This document shows, one piece after another, positions 44,801-56,400 of a stretch of DNA of 59,964 nucleotides. The DNA is from Aphelidium insulamus (Eukaryota; Aphelidiomycota; Aphelidea; Aphelidiaceae): assembly GCA_036784855.1 (NCBI GenBank), contig JAZDSV010000068.1, positions 1 to 59,964 of the forward strand. Direction: 5' to 3'. The notes beneath the pieces are model-generated. The model did no database searches and was not told the DNA's origin. It saw only the letters and a program-made list of their open reading frames with translations. The stretch's first letter is position 1. Each line of letters begins with the position of its first letter. The position numbers and the translations under genes were made by a program.

Positions 44801-46363
44801 CATGAACTGCACACTGACCCAGTCCAGCCATAACCAGGCGCACAGGTGCACGTTTTAGAACCTGTGGTGTTGGTGTACATTGTGGCCGGGCAGTTCGTGC
44901 ATGCTCCATTGCCGGCGTTGTACTTGTACGTGCCCAGTGGACAATCGTAGCACAATAAATTGCTGATGCTGGAGTACTTTCCCGCCGAACAGCTGGTGAC
45001 TGTCGTGTCCTGACAGAGAGATCGCGGTTTCGGTGCAAAAGTATTGGGATCGAATGCGTAGCGGTAGTAGGTTTTTGCGGCGACAGCACTACAATTCGGA
45101 TACCCAACCAACTGCGAGCAAGTGCCTAGATCCGACACGTACGGCTGCACGAAACCAAAGTTGTTAATTTGGTTAAGGCACGCCATTTCTGGAAAAAGGT
45201 TAGTATAAGCTTGATAATTCCATACTTTAAACGCAAACCTGAGACTACATCCGCCCAACCAGTAGTGTCATAGTTGTAGTCCCAATTCCAACCCGGTCGC
45301 AGTAGAGAAGTATTACTGGTCACCTTCCATCCGGTCAAGTCACCGGTAACGGCAACCACCTTGTTGTCGTACAGTATAGAGGCAATAAAGCCATGGGACC
45401 AGGTGACAGGGTTGTACTCATTCAACGCTACGGCAAATACTTGCGGTGAATTGTCCACTTGGATCTTGTAGTCTGTGGTACGACAAGCGACGTATGGAAT
45501 TAAATCATCTGTGTGAATGGTAAGATATGTCTGGATCCAGGAGTGAACAGTGCCATCAACGTACCAGCCTCGCTGACCATCGTGTAGTTGCCGAGATAGG
45601 CGACGTAATTTAATTCACCAGATGTTCGAACTTGCAGTGTTTTGGGCCCAGTTTGAGTGCCGAGACGATACTCCACCAATGGAAACCACCGATTAAGTGT
45701 CATCAACAATGGGTCGGTGAACGAGTATGGGCAGGTGGGCAGTACAGTGGACAGGTTGTATATGACGCGTACCCAATACGTCAAAGGTGCGGTTGCATTG
45801 TTGCAATTTCCGCTAGGTGCAAGCCACTGAGGCTGTGGTGCTGAACTGTTATACTTTGTCATAAAGTCAGTGTATGTCTGATTGAACGCGTTCACTGTGG
45901 CTGGGGGCACACTGCATGACACGGCAGGCGTCCAGTCCGGAGTTGGAACGTAACTGTACGTGCTGACAGGGCCATCGATCCACGGATCAACCAATGTAAT
46001 GTTCCAACCAGGCTGTCCGGTCTGAGTGACCAGCTGGCCATTATAGTAGAGGGAGGCCATAAAACCGGTATTCTTCCCCGAGTAGTTGGTTATTCGGAAG
46101 ATGGAAGCATATGGCGCCGCCGGCGTCATCAACGTAAAGTTCATCATGCGGTCCGCGGCCGTGCTGACAATCTTGTCGCTGGCAAGCAGATTGTTACGCG
46201 AATCTTGGTGACCCATCATGTAGATATTGGTGGCTATGCCATACCAGTCATCAAACGCGGCAATGCGCACTTCAAATGGCAGAGTAGGACATTGCGCATG
46301 CACATGACGCAGAGCCAACACAATCAGTGGCAAAGGATGCTTTATCATCATCATCATCATCAT
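41896..46363 (-). CDS. Receptor-like kinase with GCC2/GCC3 repeats, two-intron copy, short kinase domain
   Basis: Exons 46363-45565, 45508-45239 and 45188-41896 give 1453 residues. Start at an ATG run (six in-frame ATGs from a trinucleotide repeat) before MIKHPLPLIVLALRHVHAQC, a signal peptide. The ectodomain matches its neighbour (PFEVRIAAFDDWYG, WVRVIYNLSTVLPTCPYSF). More GCC2/GCC3 repeats are present than in the other copy, several nearly identical to each other. TM near residue 1190 (IAIFAVATLIFSIVIAVAIV). Kinase: SPLAKGGGGEVFSG, LVVKIVAPS, HRDIKADNVFID, GDFGIANIF, YSAPEIIRRF, ending DAWSVQK, again just past helix F. Intron 2 shows TACTAAC before its acceptor. Both tandem copies stop at the same point, which argues against chance truncation. 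Confidence 0.87.
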
Positions 46364-46835
46364 TGTTGTTGTTGTCACTTTAAATTGGAAACGGCGCAAT
46401 TGAACGCCCACAGACAGCGACAAAGCGGAGGCCGGCGGCGAATGACGCGCGCCTGATTGGCAAGTTTCGCGCCACTGACGCGCAACGCGGCATTGGATGC
46501 ACCGGGAATAGCGTGGTAACGTGCCGATATTGTCACTTAAATATCATCTTGATAATGTAATACGAAGCAAAGAGTGTAATCTAGAACGTAGAATAGCGGT
46601 TTCGTGTTCAACTGATTATGAGGTGGCCATGTATGTGCGCGATACGCTCAATAGCGGCCATAACATACACACAAGGCGTTTTAATGCGCCGTGTATTCAA
46701 TTTACTATCACTTCACGTCATTAGGCTGCCACTACACATATATACATGGTTTGTGCAATATTTATTGTGTGCCTTGCAAGTAATCGCCCATGTTGATGCA
46801 AATTGGGAGAACGCCTATCAATTGCGCTGTTTCCA
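46364..46835. promoter_or_regulatory. Divergent spacer between kinase and RING-PHD genes
   Basis: 472 bp between outward start codons. It contains an ATTGG (about 46456) and AT-rich sequence near 46735-46760. No gene supported. Confidence 0.45.
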
Positions 46836-48280
46836 ATGGCGGATGAAGCCAATTGCGGAATCTGCCAGTTGGAATTGCGCCCCGCTTCCGACGACGCTGC
46901 ATCGTCTACTGTAGCCACATCTGCCCAAGACAACAGCCATACAAACGTCATTGGATGGCTGCACTGCACAACACGTACACGGCACGCATTCCATCTGCCG
47001 TGTCTGCAGGAGTGGGCAAAGGTGTGTGTGCTGTGCGCCATCATGAGTATCATCACTCAACTGACGTGTCCGTGTAGATAAGCAACACGTGTCCGTATGA
47101 CCGCGTCGCCTTCACTGCCATACACGTACCTGCCATTGGTGGTGGCAGTCGTGGCGGCAGGAGAGGCAAGGCGCGCGTCATTCGTGTCAAGACGCAGTCA
47201 CCCGCACTGCGCTCACTCCTCTTGTACCATCACGGCGACGAGGCGCTTGCAAGCCATTTGGCCGGCACAGACGACAATACCGGCAATTCGGAGGACAACC
47301 GCGTTGAACAGCTGTGGCTGGCCGAGGTGGTGTGCGCGCGGTGCCAGCTGGACACGCAGCCCGAGAGTTTGCTGCTGTGCGACGGCTGTATGGACGCGTG
47401 GCACATGCACTGCTTGGCCACTCCCATGCAGCACGTGCCACGCCCGGACACTGAATGGTTCTGCGATGTGTGTGCCGACATTCGGTCCCTGGCCGGTGGG
47501 AGTGCTGTGCATAGTGGCGCCTCCGTGGCACACTTTGCCGAGAATCCTTTTGTGCCGTCACCGGCAGTGTCTTCGTTGAATACCGCCACCACACCGTCGT
47601 CGGCAGCGCACCATACAGCCATTGCCACTACGACGCGCAGACCACACACTGTGGCCGAGAGGAGGAGACAGCAGTGCCATAATGGAAGGCGCACTGGGAC
47701 TCGACTCTCGGCCGCCGAGCTGCAGGAGCAGAGAAGTAGGCGACAGGCGTCCCGACGACGACAAATGCTGGCCCGGCTCCGGCGCGATTTGGTGCGCGAC
47801 ATGCCGCATGCATCGGCTCCCATACACGCCAGCCATGCCACTACCTCCGCTGCCGCCACGCCGTCTGATCGGAATAGCAATAACACCACCGTGCATCCAC
47901 ATGACTGGGACGAGGCAAATGTGCGGCGACTGGTGAACAAGTACCGCAATTTGCCTGCGCGACCATCTGCTTGTCTGCAACTCTCTGGTAGTGGCTCTGG
48001 CGGCCGCGGTCTGAGCGCACTGTCATCGGGTGGTCGCCGTGGAGGACGCAATCGGCAACCATCACGCAGTCAGAACCAGCCAAAAGTTGTTCGAATGGCT
48101 GATGCAAATGACGACAATGGCGCAACCACCGCCGTAATATCGGAACTGTTGCAGGACACGTACCGGCACGCACGTGGTGTGCGCAGTGTGGCAAATAGGC
48201 CGGCAGACACAGCTTTAGACTCTTCAACAGACCCAGAAGACAGTATATGGGCGCAGTTTGATGCTGCCAGACGACTATAG
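46836..48280 (+). CDS. RING-PHD finger protein (PHRF1-like E3)
   Basis: Exons 46836-47021 and 47078-48280 give 462 residues. RING: CGICQLELRP (first pair), GWLHCTTRTRHAFHLPCLQE, then across the 56-nt intron SNTCPYDRVAFTAIHV, the same EWxK-x-SCPxDR arrangement as PHRF1. PHD: VVCARCQLDTQPESLLLCDG, CMDAWHMHCLATPM, DTEWFCDVCAD (C4HC3 complete). A Lys/Arg linker joins the two. The rest is Arg/Ser/Ala-rich with a basic helix (RRRQMLARLRRDLVRDMP) and ends SIWAQFDAARRL. PHRF1 in animals is a chromatin-linked E3 and binds the Pol II CTD; here the protein is much shorter and lacks a visible SRI domain, so only the RING-PHD core is assigned. Confidence 0.82.
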
Positions 48281-48490
48281 TACATTAGTTGTATACATAG
48301 ATGTGTTGTTCGTATCGAAATGTGTGTACATTGTGTGGAAGGTGAGCCGCGTTGTCATCACACACGCTTTAAATGGTAGCGCCATCTGAATGTATGCAAT
48401 CATCATTGCGGGGGATAATCACTTGTTACATGCTGACCATCATAAGTAACCATGTTATGTGTGCAATGTGAATGTAGTGCGGCGAAGTAG

Positions 48491-50192
48491 TAATGTTCTC
48501 GGTGATATTTACGGCATGCATGAAAGCACACTATATGTATGTATACATGCAAGGATTATATAGTAATGTTATCGGTGATATTTACGGCATGCATGAAAGC
48601 ACGCTATATCAATACATGTACGGAATATATAGTAATGTTATCGGTGATATTTACGGCATGCATGAAAGCACGCTATATCAATACATGTACGGAATATATA
48701 GTAATGTTATCGGTGATATTTAAGGCATGCATGAAAGCACGCTATATCAATACATGCAAGGAATATATAGTAATGTTATCGGTGATATTTAAGGCATGTA
48801 TGAAAGCACGCTATATCAATACATGCAAGGAATATATAGTAATGTTATCGGTGATATTTAAGGCATGCATGAAAGCACGCTATATCAATACATGCATTAC
48901 TATATAGTAATGTTATCGGTGATATTTAAGGCATGCATGAAAGCACGCTATATTAATACATGCAAGGAATATATAGTAATGTTATCGGTGATATTTAAGG
49001 CATGCATGAAAGCACGCTATATCAATACATGCAAGGAATATATAGTAATGTTATCGGTGATATTTAAGGCATGCATGAAAGCACGCTATATCAATACATG
49101 CAAGGAATATATAGTAATGTTATCGGTGATATTTACGGCATGCATGAAAGCACGCTATATCAATACATGCAAGGAATATATAGTAATGTTATCGGTGATA
49201 TTTAAGGCATGCATGAAAGCACGCTATATCAATACATGCAAGGAATATATAGTAATGTTATCGGTGATATTTACGGCATGCATGAAAGCACGCTATATCA
49301 ATACATGCAAGGAATATATAGTAATGTTATCGGTGATATTTAAGGCATGCATGAAAGCACGCTATATCAATACATGTACGGAATATATAGTAATGTTATC
49401 GGTGATATTTAAGGCATGCATGAAAGCACGCTATATCGGAATATATAGTAATGTTATCGGTGATATTTACGGCATGCATGAAAGCACGCTATATCAATAC
49501 ATGCAAGGAATATATAGTAATGTTATCGGTGATATTTAAGGCATGCATGAAAGCACGCTATATCAATACATGCAAGGAATATATAGTAATGTTATCGGTG
49601 ATATTTAAGGCATGCATGAAAGCACGCTATATCACATGCAAGGAATATATAGTAATGTTATCGGTGATATTTAAGGCATGCATGAAAGCACGCTATATCG
49701 GAATATATAGTAATGTTATCGGTGATATTTACGGCATGCATGAAAGCACGCTATATCAATACATGCAAGGAATATATAGTAATGTTATCGGTGATATTTA
49801 AGGCATGCATGAAAGCACGCCTATATCAATACATGCAAGGAATATATAGTAATGTTATCGGTGATATTTAAGGCATGCATGAAAGCACGCTATATCAATA
49901 CATGCAAGGAATATATAGTAATGTTATCGGTGATATTTAAGGCATGCATGCAAGCACGCTATATCAATACATGCAAGGAATATATAGTAATGTTATCGGT
50001 GATATTTAAGGCATGCATGAAAGCACGCTATATCAATACATGCAAGGAATATATAGTAATGTTATCGGTGATATTTAAGGCATGCATGAAAGCACGCTAT
50101 ATCAATACATGCAAGGAATATATAGTAATGTTATCGGTGATATTTAAGGCATGCATGAAAGCACGCTATATCAATACATGCACGGAATATTG
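48491..50192. repeat. Tandem satellite array, about 25 copies of a ~69-bp unit
   Basis: Unit core: GTAATGTTATCGGTGATATT then TAAGGCATGCATGAAAGCAC then GCTATATCAATACATGCAAG then GAATATATA (69 bp). The commonest variant differs by A or C in TTAAGG/TTACGG. Some copies have a shorter end (for example about 49434 and 49695, where TATATCGGAATATATA replaces the longer form). Copies in the middle are nearly identical; the first (48491) and last are the most diverged. The period is a multiple of three, which creates long but meaningless open frames. The unit carries palindromes (GCATGC, GATAT/ATATC). Lies between the RING-PHD and SANT genes. Confidence 0.97.
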
Positions 50193-50247
50193 ACAAGTGG
50201 CCAAGCAGACGACGCAATAAGCTGTCAAGCGTGTGTTAATCAGCGCA

Positions 50248-50795
50248 ATGATAGTCGACTGGCGCCAATTTACGCGCCCAATATCGGCCGTGGTGATGGT
50301 TGGCGGGAGTGGCGGGAGATTTGTTCATAATGGTGCTGGTGCTGGTGGTGGCATACGCTCTGTATATATTCCGTGTAGAAGCGGTACTAGTAGTGGCGGC
50401 GCATGGGGGTTAAGGACGACTGGTACTGCTCGGTGGTATGCAAGCAGCCACTCCGCCGCTGATGGCAGCATAAACGCCAAAAGCACCACGCGGCGCAAGA
50501 ACCGGAGATGGCAGCCGGACGAGCTGCACCGCCTGCTGACGGCCGTGTCCGTGATGCCTGCCGCGCCGCCCATATCATGGCCAATGGTGGCACAGTTTGT
50601 CGGCACGCGGCACAACCAGCTCTGCCGGCACAAGTGGACCAACATGATGCAGGCGGCGTCGGAAGCGCGGGAGCCGATACCGAAAACGGCAGTCGTGGCG
50701 CTGACTGCGTTGGCGGCGGTGGACAAGGCTACGGCCCGGCGAAATAAGGAGATTTGGCGCGCCATTCAGCGGCTATCACCGTCGCGTAGTTTGCC

Positions 50796-50840
<45 letters not shown>

Positions 50841-51153
50841 GCTAGCATCAATAGCATCGACTTCTTCAATATTGCAACATCCGGCACCACGGCGGCGGCG
50901 CAGACTGTATGCCGAAAAGTATGGCCAGCGCGTCGGCAAGTGGACCGACAGTGAGGACGAGTGTTTGGTGGCGGCAGCGCAGGCGGCAGTGTCCAAGGTA
51001 CCGCCGTCGGAATCATTCTGGAACGATGTGTCGGCGCGTGTACGTGGCAGGAACGCTCGTCAGTGTCGCTACAGGTTCGTCGTGCTCACCAAGTATGATT
51101 CCGAGTGCTTGAGGCTGTGGAATATGCGCCGCCGATACCATACACATAGATAG
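50248..51153 (+). CDS. Two-SANT/Myb-like DNA-binding protein
   Basis: Single exon, 301 residues. First Myb/SANT-like domain: KNRRWQPDELHRLLTAV, SWPMVAQFVGTRHNQLCRHK, WTNMM. Second: VGKWTDSEDECLVAAAQA, FWNDVSARVRGRNARQCRYR. Each has the spaced aromatic residues and the R-QC-R third helix of Myb repeats. A polyserine run made by a TCA/ATC repeat (about 50798-50845) separates them, with basic RRRRRLYAEKYG after it. The N-terminal 75 residues are Gly/Ser/Arg-rich and could be a presequence or UTR; ATG 50299 (MVGGSGG) is an alternative start. The role is likely chromatin or telomere/promoter binding, not further resolved. The satellite array ends about 55 bp upstream. Confidence 0.75.
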
Positions 51154-51423
51154 TTGTTGTTTTTGCTGTGCTGTAATCTAGTTCTGGTATCTGTTTGATA
51201 ATCTTGTGGATTTCCAGCTATGTATACATAGGTATACTTGCTTGCCAGAACTCTCTGGATATCTTTTGTGCAAAACAAGGCTGGACGCTTAGAGGCCGCG
51301 ACAGGAAATGAATGTACCCGTAGTATTGGTGACACGCTATTGGCATTGCTTTCAGGTTTGTGTATATTCTTGTGTGTGCTTTGTGTATCAGCGCTTTGGA
51401 TTATTTCGCTCACTTTAAGCATC

Positions 51424-52289
51424 ATGTCATCGGATCGCTCGGGGCTGATTGCCAATGCCGGCCCGGCTGGTGGCGCCGACGTCGTTATAGACATGCAGAA
51501 CCCGGGTGCCACTGGTGCCGCTGCAGAGGAGAACGTTATTCAGTCGGTGCTCCGTGCCAGCAGGTACTGCACTTGATTTGCTGCACCGTACATGCTTGCA
51601 AATTGACTTGCGTACCCACCTACTACGCCACACCACCATCACCAGGACTAACGTATGCTGCAACCACACAGCCACCCGGTGGCCATAGTGTTCCATCTGG
51701 CGTTCAGGCTGGCCGGTCTACTCATCTACATTCTGAGCGGCCTGTTCACCGACAACTTTATCCTGGTGTTTATCCTGGTCACACTTATGCTGGCGTTCGA
51801 CTTTTGGACCGTGAAGAATGTCACGGGCCGGCTGCTGGTGGGTCTGCGGTGGTGGAACGATGTCAAGGAGGATGGGCAGTCTGTCTGGCTCTTTGAGTCG
51901 CGCACGGCAAGTAGTATTGTGGTGTGAATGCATAGCTATCTGCACACTTATATCTATACTTGAACACCATTATATTAAACGAGACACAACAGAATCGAGA
52001 AGTGGCGGCCAACAAGACAGACATGCGCGTGTTCTGGTACTCGCTCTACTTGACTTCGGTGATATGGGTCCTCATTGGCATTGTGGCCCTGCTCTCGCTG
52101 AAGATAAAGTGGTTGCCGCTGATTGCACTGGCCGTCTCCCTCAACAGCGCCAACGTGGTCGGCTACACAAAGTGTGAAAAGGATGCCAAGAAGCGTATTC
52201 AGAGCGCCGTTGCACAGGGTCTCATGGGTAGTCTGTTGCGCGGGGACGGTGCGCCCGGCAGTGGATTCACGCGGCTGTTTGGACTGTAG
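51424..52289 (+). CDS. TVP23: Golgi membrane protein TVP23
   Basis: Conserved trans-Golgi vesicle membrane protein of the TVP23/FAM18 family. Exons 51424-51563, 51672-51906 and 51993-52289 give 223 residues. Signatures: SHPVAIVFHLAFRLAGLLIY, ILSGLFTDNFILVFILVTLM, LAFDFWTVKNVTGRLLVGLR and WWNDVKEDGQSVWLFESRT, then TDMRVFWYSLYLTSVIWVLI, SLNSANVVGYTKCEKDAKKR. Four TM segments as expected. Intron 2 has a GC donor (GCAAGT, 86 nt), the only junction joining FESRT to NREVAANK in phase. Start ATG 51424 precedes a short Gly/Ala-rich cytosolic head. Role in vesicle traffic is from the family. Confidence 0.94.
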
Positions 52290-52764
52290 TCGATCATTCG
52301 GTGCTGGTACTGCCAGTAGTAGATTTCTCTGTGTCATATGCGTTATTGTTGTAGTTTAGTTGAATAGCAGGTGCATTTCATACAGATAAATAGTACTACT
52401 AGAATCAATGGTTATTGCCAGCAGTTATAGTATGTATGCATTTATGTTATCCAACGCTATACTTCTATCAGATCTTATGCATCCGTATGAACGAGATTTT
52501 GGTTATAACGTAATTGAGGAGCGCCTCACCACTGCGCAGGCGTGAAATTACGTTGCGTGGCCGTCCGCCCCGAGTTGGTACGGCGCTGCAGTTTCAATGA
52601 AAGGCGCAATGGAAGTCTGCAGGGAGCAAGTGCTGTGATTCCTGCACAGAAATAAATGTTGGATGTCAATGTGAGGGCATGTATATGTGCCTGTGCACCT
52701 GGTAGACCTCCGACGACACGGTGCTGCACCCACGACGGCACAGTTGCCGCACGACTAGCAAAAC

Positions 52765-52946
52765 GATCCGTTTCCACTATGGAAACAATCCGTTCGACTA
52801 TGCATGGGATCCGTTCGACTCTGATTCGATCCGTTTCTACTACGAAAACAATCCGTTCGACTACGAAAACGATCCGTTTGACTCTGACTGGATCCGTTTG
52901 ACGCGAACCGGTATCCGTTCTACTATGATTGGATCCGTTTCTACTA
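52765..52946. repeat. Degenerate ATCCGTT minisatellite, nine copies
   Basis: Nine occurrences of ATCCGTT spaced about 18-24 bp, followed by TCGACT, TTGACT or TCTACT. Neighbouring copies alternate, suggesting a higher-order unit of about 45 bp. Confidence 0.85.
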
Positions 52947-53100
52947 GCACGAAAATCTTTTGCCGAAGAAACAATGAGCAGATTGTTCTTGAACATCACT
53001 GCAGTGGCAAAGACACATGCAACACTATGATGGCACATATGAATGCATAATATCAAGTATCAATATTAGTATCTACTCGTGGCATTAAAGAGTTCTAGCA

Positions 53101-53228
53101 ATGAATCTTGTGGCAGTAGTGCAATGACCAACATTAAAGTTGCTTTATGCAAAATGTCATCCTTCAACTGAGACAGCTTCTAAGCATTACAGCCAATGTT
53201 ATTATTGCACTACTGCCACAAGATTAAT
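53101..53228. repeat. Inverted repeat, 22-bp perfect arms, possible MITE or hairpin
   Basis: AATCTTGTGGCAGTAGTGCA... at 53104-53125 is perfectly complementary to 53204-53225, with partial complementarity outside and inside the arms. The 78-bp spacer is AT-rich. It could be a small foldback element (MITE-like) or transcribed hairpin. Confidence 0.8.
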
Positions 53229-53496
53229 TGGTAAAACTCATTAATGCCACTAGTCACTTCGCTGTACTTTAGCAAAGTGTCATCCTCCAAGTTAGACATT
53301 GTCTTGATCCTTATGTGAAAGTTTATAGCCTTGTAGTTGGTATTTCCACCTTAAATGGAGGCTACATTAGCACATGGTGAATGCATAGTGTATGGTATGC
53401 ATACTAAATATGAACGTAGTCTATTATAGAGAAGTGCACGTGCAATTTAATACACCGAAGCAGCCAACTGATTGATATTCACGCGCAGGATACAAA

Positions 53497-56400
53497 ATGA
53501 GTCGAATAGCGTTTCAGCTGCGGCACCGCGCCGATGGCAGCCTGGACTCTGGCCTCGGTGCTGTGGGTGGTGGTGGCAGTGGCGGTGACAGGCAGCTGGT
53601 GCGTCTGCCCGCACCGAACCCTGCGGCGCCGTACCGGTTGCGGGTGGAGTGGTCACAGCCGGATCTGCGGCTGGGCACCCCGCTCTTTGTCACCAACTAT
53701 CCCCTGGGTTCGGCTGGTGATGGGCATAAAGCTGGTTCCGGTAGTGGCTCAGCCTCATTTGAGCGGGACACGTTTCATGCGCGGCCAATGAGGTGGGACA
53801 GCCGCGCCGATCTGTTCAGCGTCGAGCTGGCCGTGGACCGCGCCGGTGCATTCGAGTATGCCATACTGCACTGCGATCGCCGACAGCAGCCGTTCGAAGA
53901 CTCTAGCGGGGACCTGATGGCTGTTGCATCAGCTGACTTGAAGAGCACTACGGTTCCGTTGGCCGAGACATTGCTAGGCAGTCCCGACAGTCGGCAGCTG
54001 CTGGACCGGCTGGACGTGGAACGCTGTGACAAGCTGGCCGGCACGCGCTTCTGGTTCCTCGTGGACCCGCTGCTGAGTATTAGATCGCGGTTCGGCGATG
54101 AAAATTGTAAAAGCGACTATGCTGTCGGCACGCTACAACTGGATTCCATATGCCTGCTGACTGTGGTGCCCAAGTGGCTGGGACCGATGGCGCAGTGGCG
54201 GCAACACTGGCCTGCTATATCCGCTGCCGGCTACAACATGGTGCACTTTGTGCCAATGCAGCAGCGTGGTGGCTCCAACTCGCCCTACTCCATCTACGAT
54301 CAGCTGGAACTGGCCCCTGACTTATTTCAGGATGCCCCGACTAGCACGGACAGTGACAATTCGCGGCAGTTTGCACTTTTGGATACCGAACTGAAGGTGA
54401 TGGAGACGGAATACCGCTTGCTATCCCTCACGGACATCGTATGGAATCATACGGCGCACAATTCCGCCTGGCTGCAACAGCACCCGGACGCCGGTTACAA
54501 TTTGTCCAATTCGCCGCATCTTTGCATCGCCTACGACCTGGACGAGGCCATCATGCGATTCAGTGCACAGCTGTCGTCACTGCCACCCGTAAGTGTTTTT
54601 TGTAGTATTATATTGATCTGTCTTCATACTTTATATGTTTGCCTTCATATGTTTGCTAGTAGCAATCCAATCATCTCATTAGCTTGCAGCTGCAGGATGG
54701 GCTATCGTTTGGACGCATTGTGACAGAGGCGGATCTGGTGCGGATAATGGGACGCTTCAAGGTCAAGGTGTTGCCATCGCTCAAGTTGTGGGAGTACTAC
54801 GTCATTGATGTGGACAAACTGTGCGCGGAAGTGAAATCCGTTTGCGATTCCATTGTCGTGACACGTACTCAAGATGCCCCGCCGCCCAAGGAAGTGCTCT
54901 ACTATGAGTCGTGGCGCGGGCAGCCGGTGCCGGTGGTGGCGGAGCGTCTCTGCAAGCGCGCTCTGTTCCTGGATGGCTCCATGGGCACTCGGAACAGAAA
55001 GCTCTTGCTGGTGGATCCGTGTGTGGCGCTTCTCTTTGCATCATTTGGCGGTGGTTCGAATAGTTCAGTGTTGAATGTGGACGATGCGATTGCGTGGCTG
55101 CGCACTGTGGTGAATGAGATCAACAGTGGATTCTACAAAGAGTACGATCTGGATATGGCACTGATGGTGAACAATGTTACACAACGAGTACGCTACGAAC
55201 GGCTGGCCGAGCATGGACCGAAAATGGGTGATATTTGTGCAGAGTACGTGACGTATTAATTATTCTTACCATCTTACACGGCAGAACACCGCTAGTTAGC
55301 ACTTACTTCACCCGCATTCCACACTCGCCGTCAGAAAAGGATCACGGTCGCTTTGTAGTGGCAAACAATGGCTGGATCTGGAATGCGGACCCTCTGGTAG
55401 ACTTTGCCGGGCCGCGCTCCAAATCATATCTGATCCGAGAAATCATTCCCTGGGGCGATTGTGTGAAGCTGCGATATGGCGCCAATGAGGTATTGATTTG
55501 CATAGTGTAACGTGCATCTATCAAACAATGGTTAGGTCGATAATCCATGGCTGTGGAAGCACATGAAAGAGTACACGGCATTGATGGCACGGCACTTTCA
55601 CGGATTTCGCATCGACAACTGTCATTCGACGCCGATTCATGTGGCGCAGTGCCTCTTGGATCATGCACGCCGTGTCCGACCGAACCTGTACGTGGTGGCC
55701 GAACTGTTCACGGGCAGCGAGGAGCGTGACGTGGTGTTTGTGCGCGCCCTGGGTATAAATTCTTTGATTCGAGAGGCAATGAGCGCCTGGAGCCCGGACG
55801 AGATGAGTCGTCTAGTGTGGAAATATGGCGGACATCCGTGTGGCAGCATGTCGCTCCTGCCAGAGTATTTACCGCGCAATCTTGTCGGCCACTCACCCGC
55901 TGATGTAATTGTTGCCGCATGTATTCATGCTGTATGCTAACTTGCTATTAAAGGTCCAAGCCAGCATTCCAGGATTGCTCAACCTGTCGCAGGCAAAGGC
56001 TGTCAGACAATTTGACCAGTCGCAATGTCTCTCGCCCTCTGAGCAGTCAGTCGTGAATATTATGAACGTTCCCTAATTAGTATCTCATACTCTCCGACAG
56101 AGAATCATTGGTATTCCCGGTGCGCATGTCCGCCCCGCATGCATTGTTTATGGATTGCACGCATGACAACGAGACTCCAGCGCAGAAACGAATTGCCGAG
56201 GATTCCCTATCCAATGCTGCCCTGGTCTGCATGACATCATCTGCAGCGGGAAGTGTCTACGGCTATGACTGGCTGGTGGCTAAGCATCTCAACGTCGTGC
56301 AAGAGACTCGACATTACGCTCTGCCTGGCAAAGATCAAGGTGTCGGAATTATTCCCGGCAAGTGTGATGGCCGATATCTTAATATAGAATTAACATTAAT

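Larger units (their letters stand above)
52290..53496. other. 1.2-kb non-coding stretch between TVP23 and debranching enzyme
   Basis: No convincing gene on either strand. It contains a degenerate ATCCGTT minisatellite (52765-52946), a long inverted repeat (53101-53228) and a diverged direct repeat of a TGTCATCCTYCAA-type motif (about 53155 and 53279). A minus-strand open frame of 176 codons spans the minisatellite but looks repeat-driven. Confidence 0.5.

Noticed and set aside
48491-50192. Long open frames inside the tandem array (up to 224 codons)
   Set aside because: They arise because the unit is 69 bp (23 codons); the peptide is the same nonsense repeat and is interrupted in the common TTAAGG variant. 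No gene-like start or composition.
48491-50192. CRISPR array
   Set aside because: Units follow one another directly with no unique spacers, and the genome is eukaryotic. It is a satellite.
52526-53056. 176-codon minus-strand open frame
   Set aside because: It spans the ATCCGTT minisatellite, lacks a family match and does not continue through plausible splice sites.
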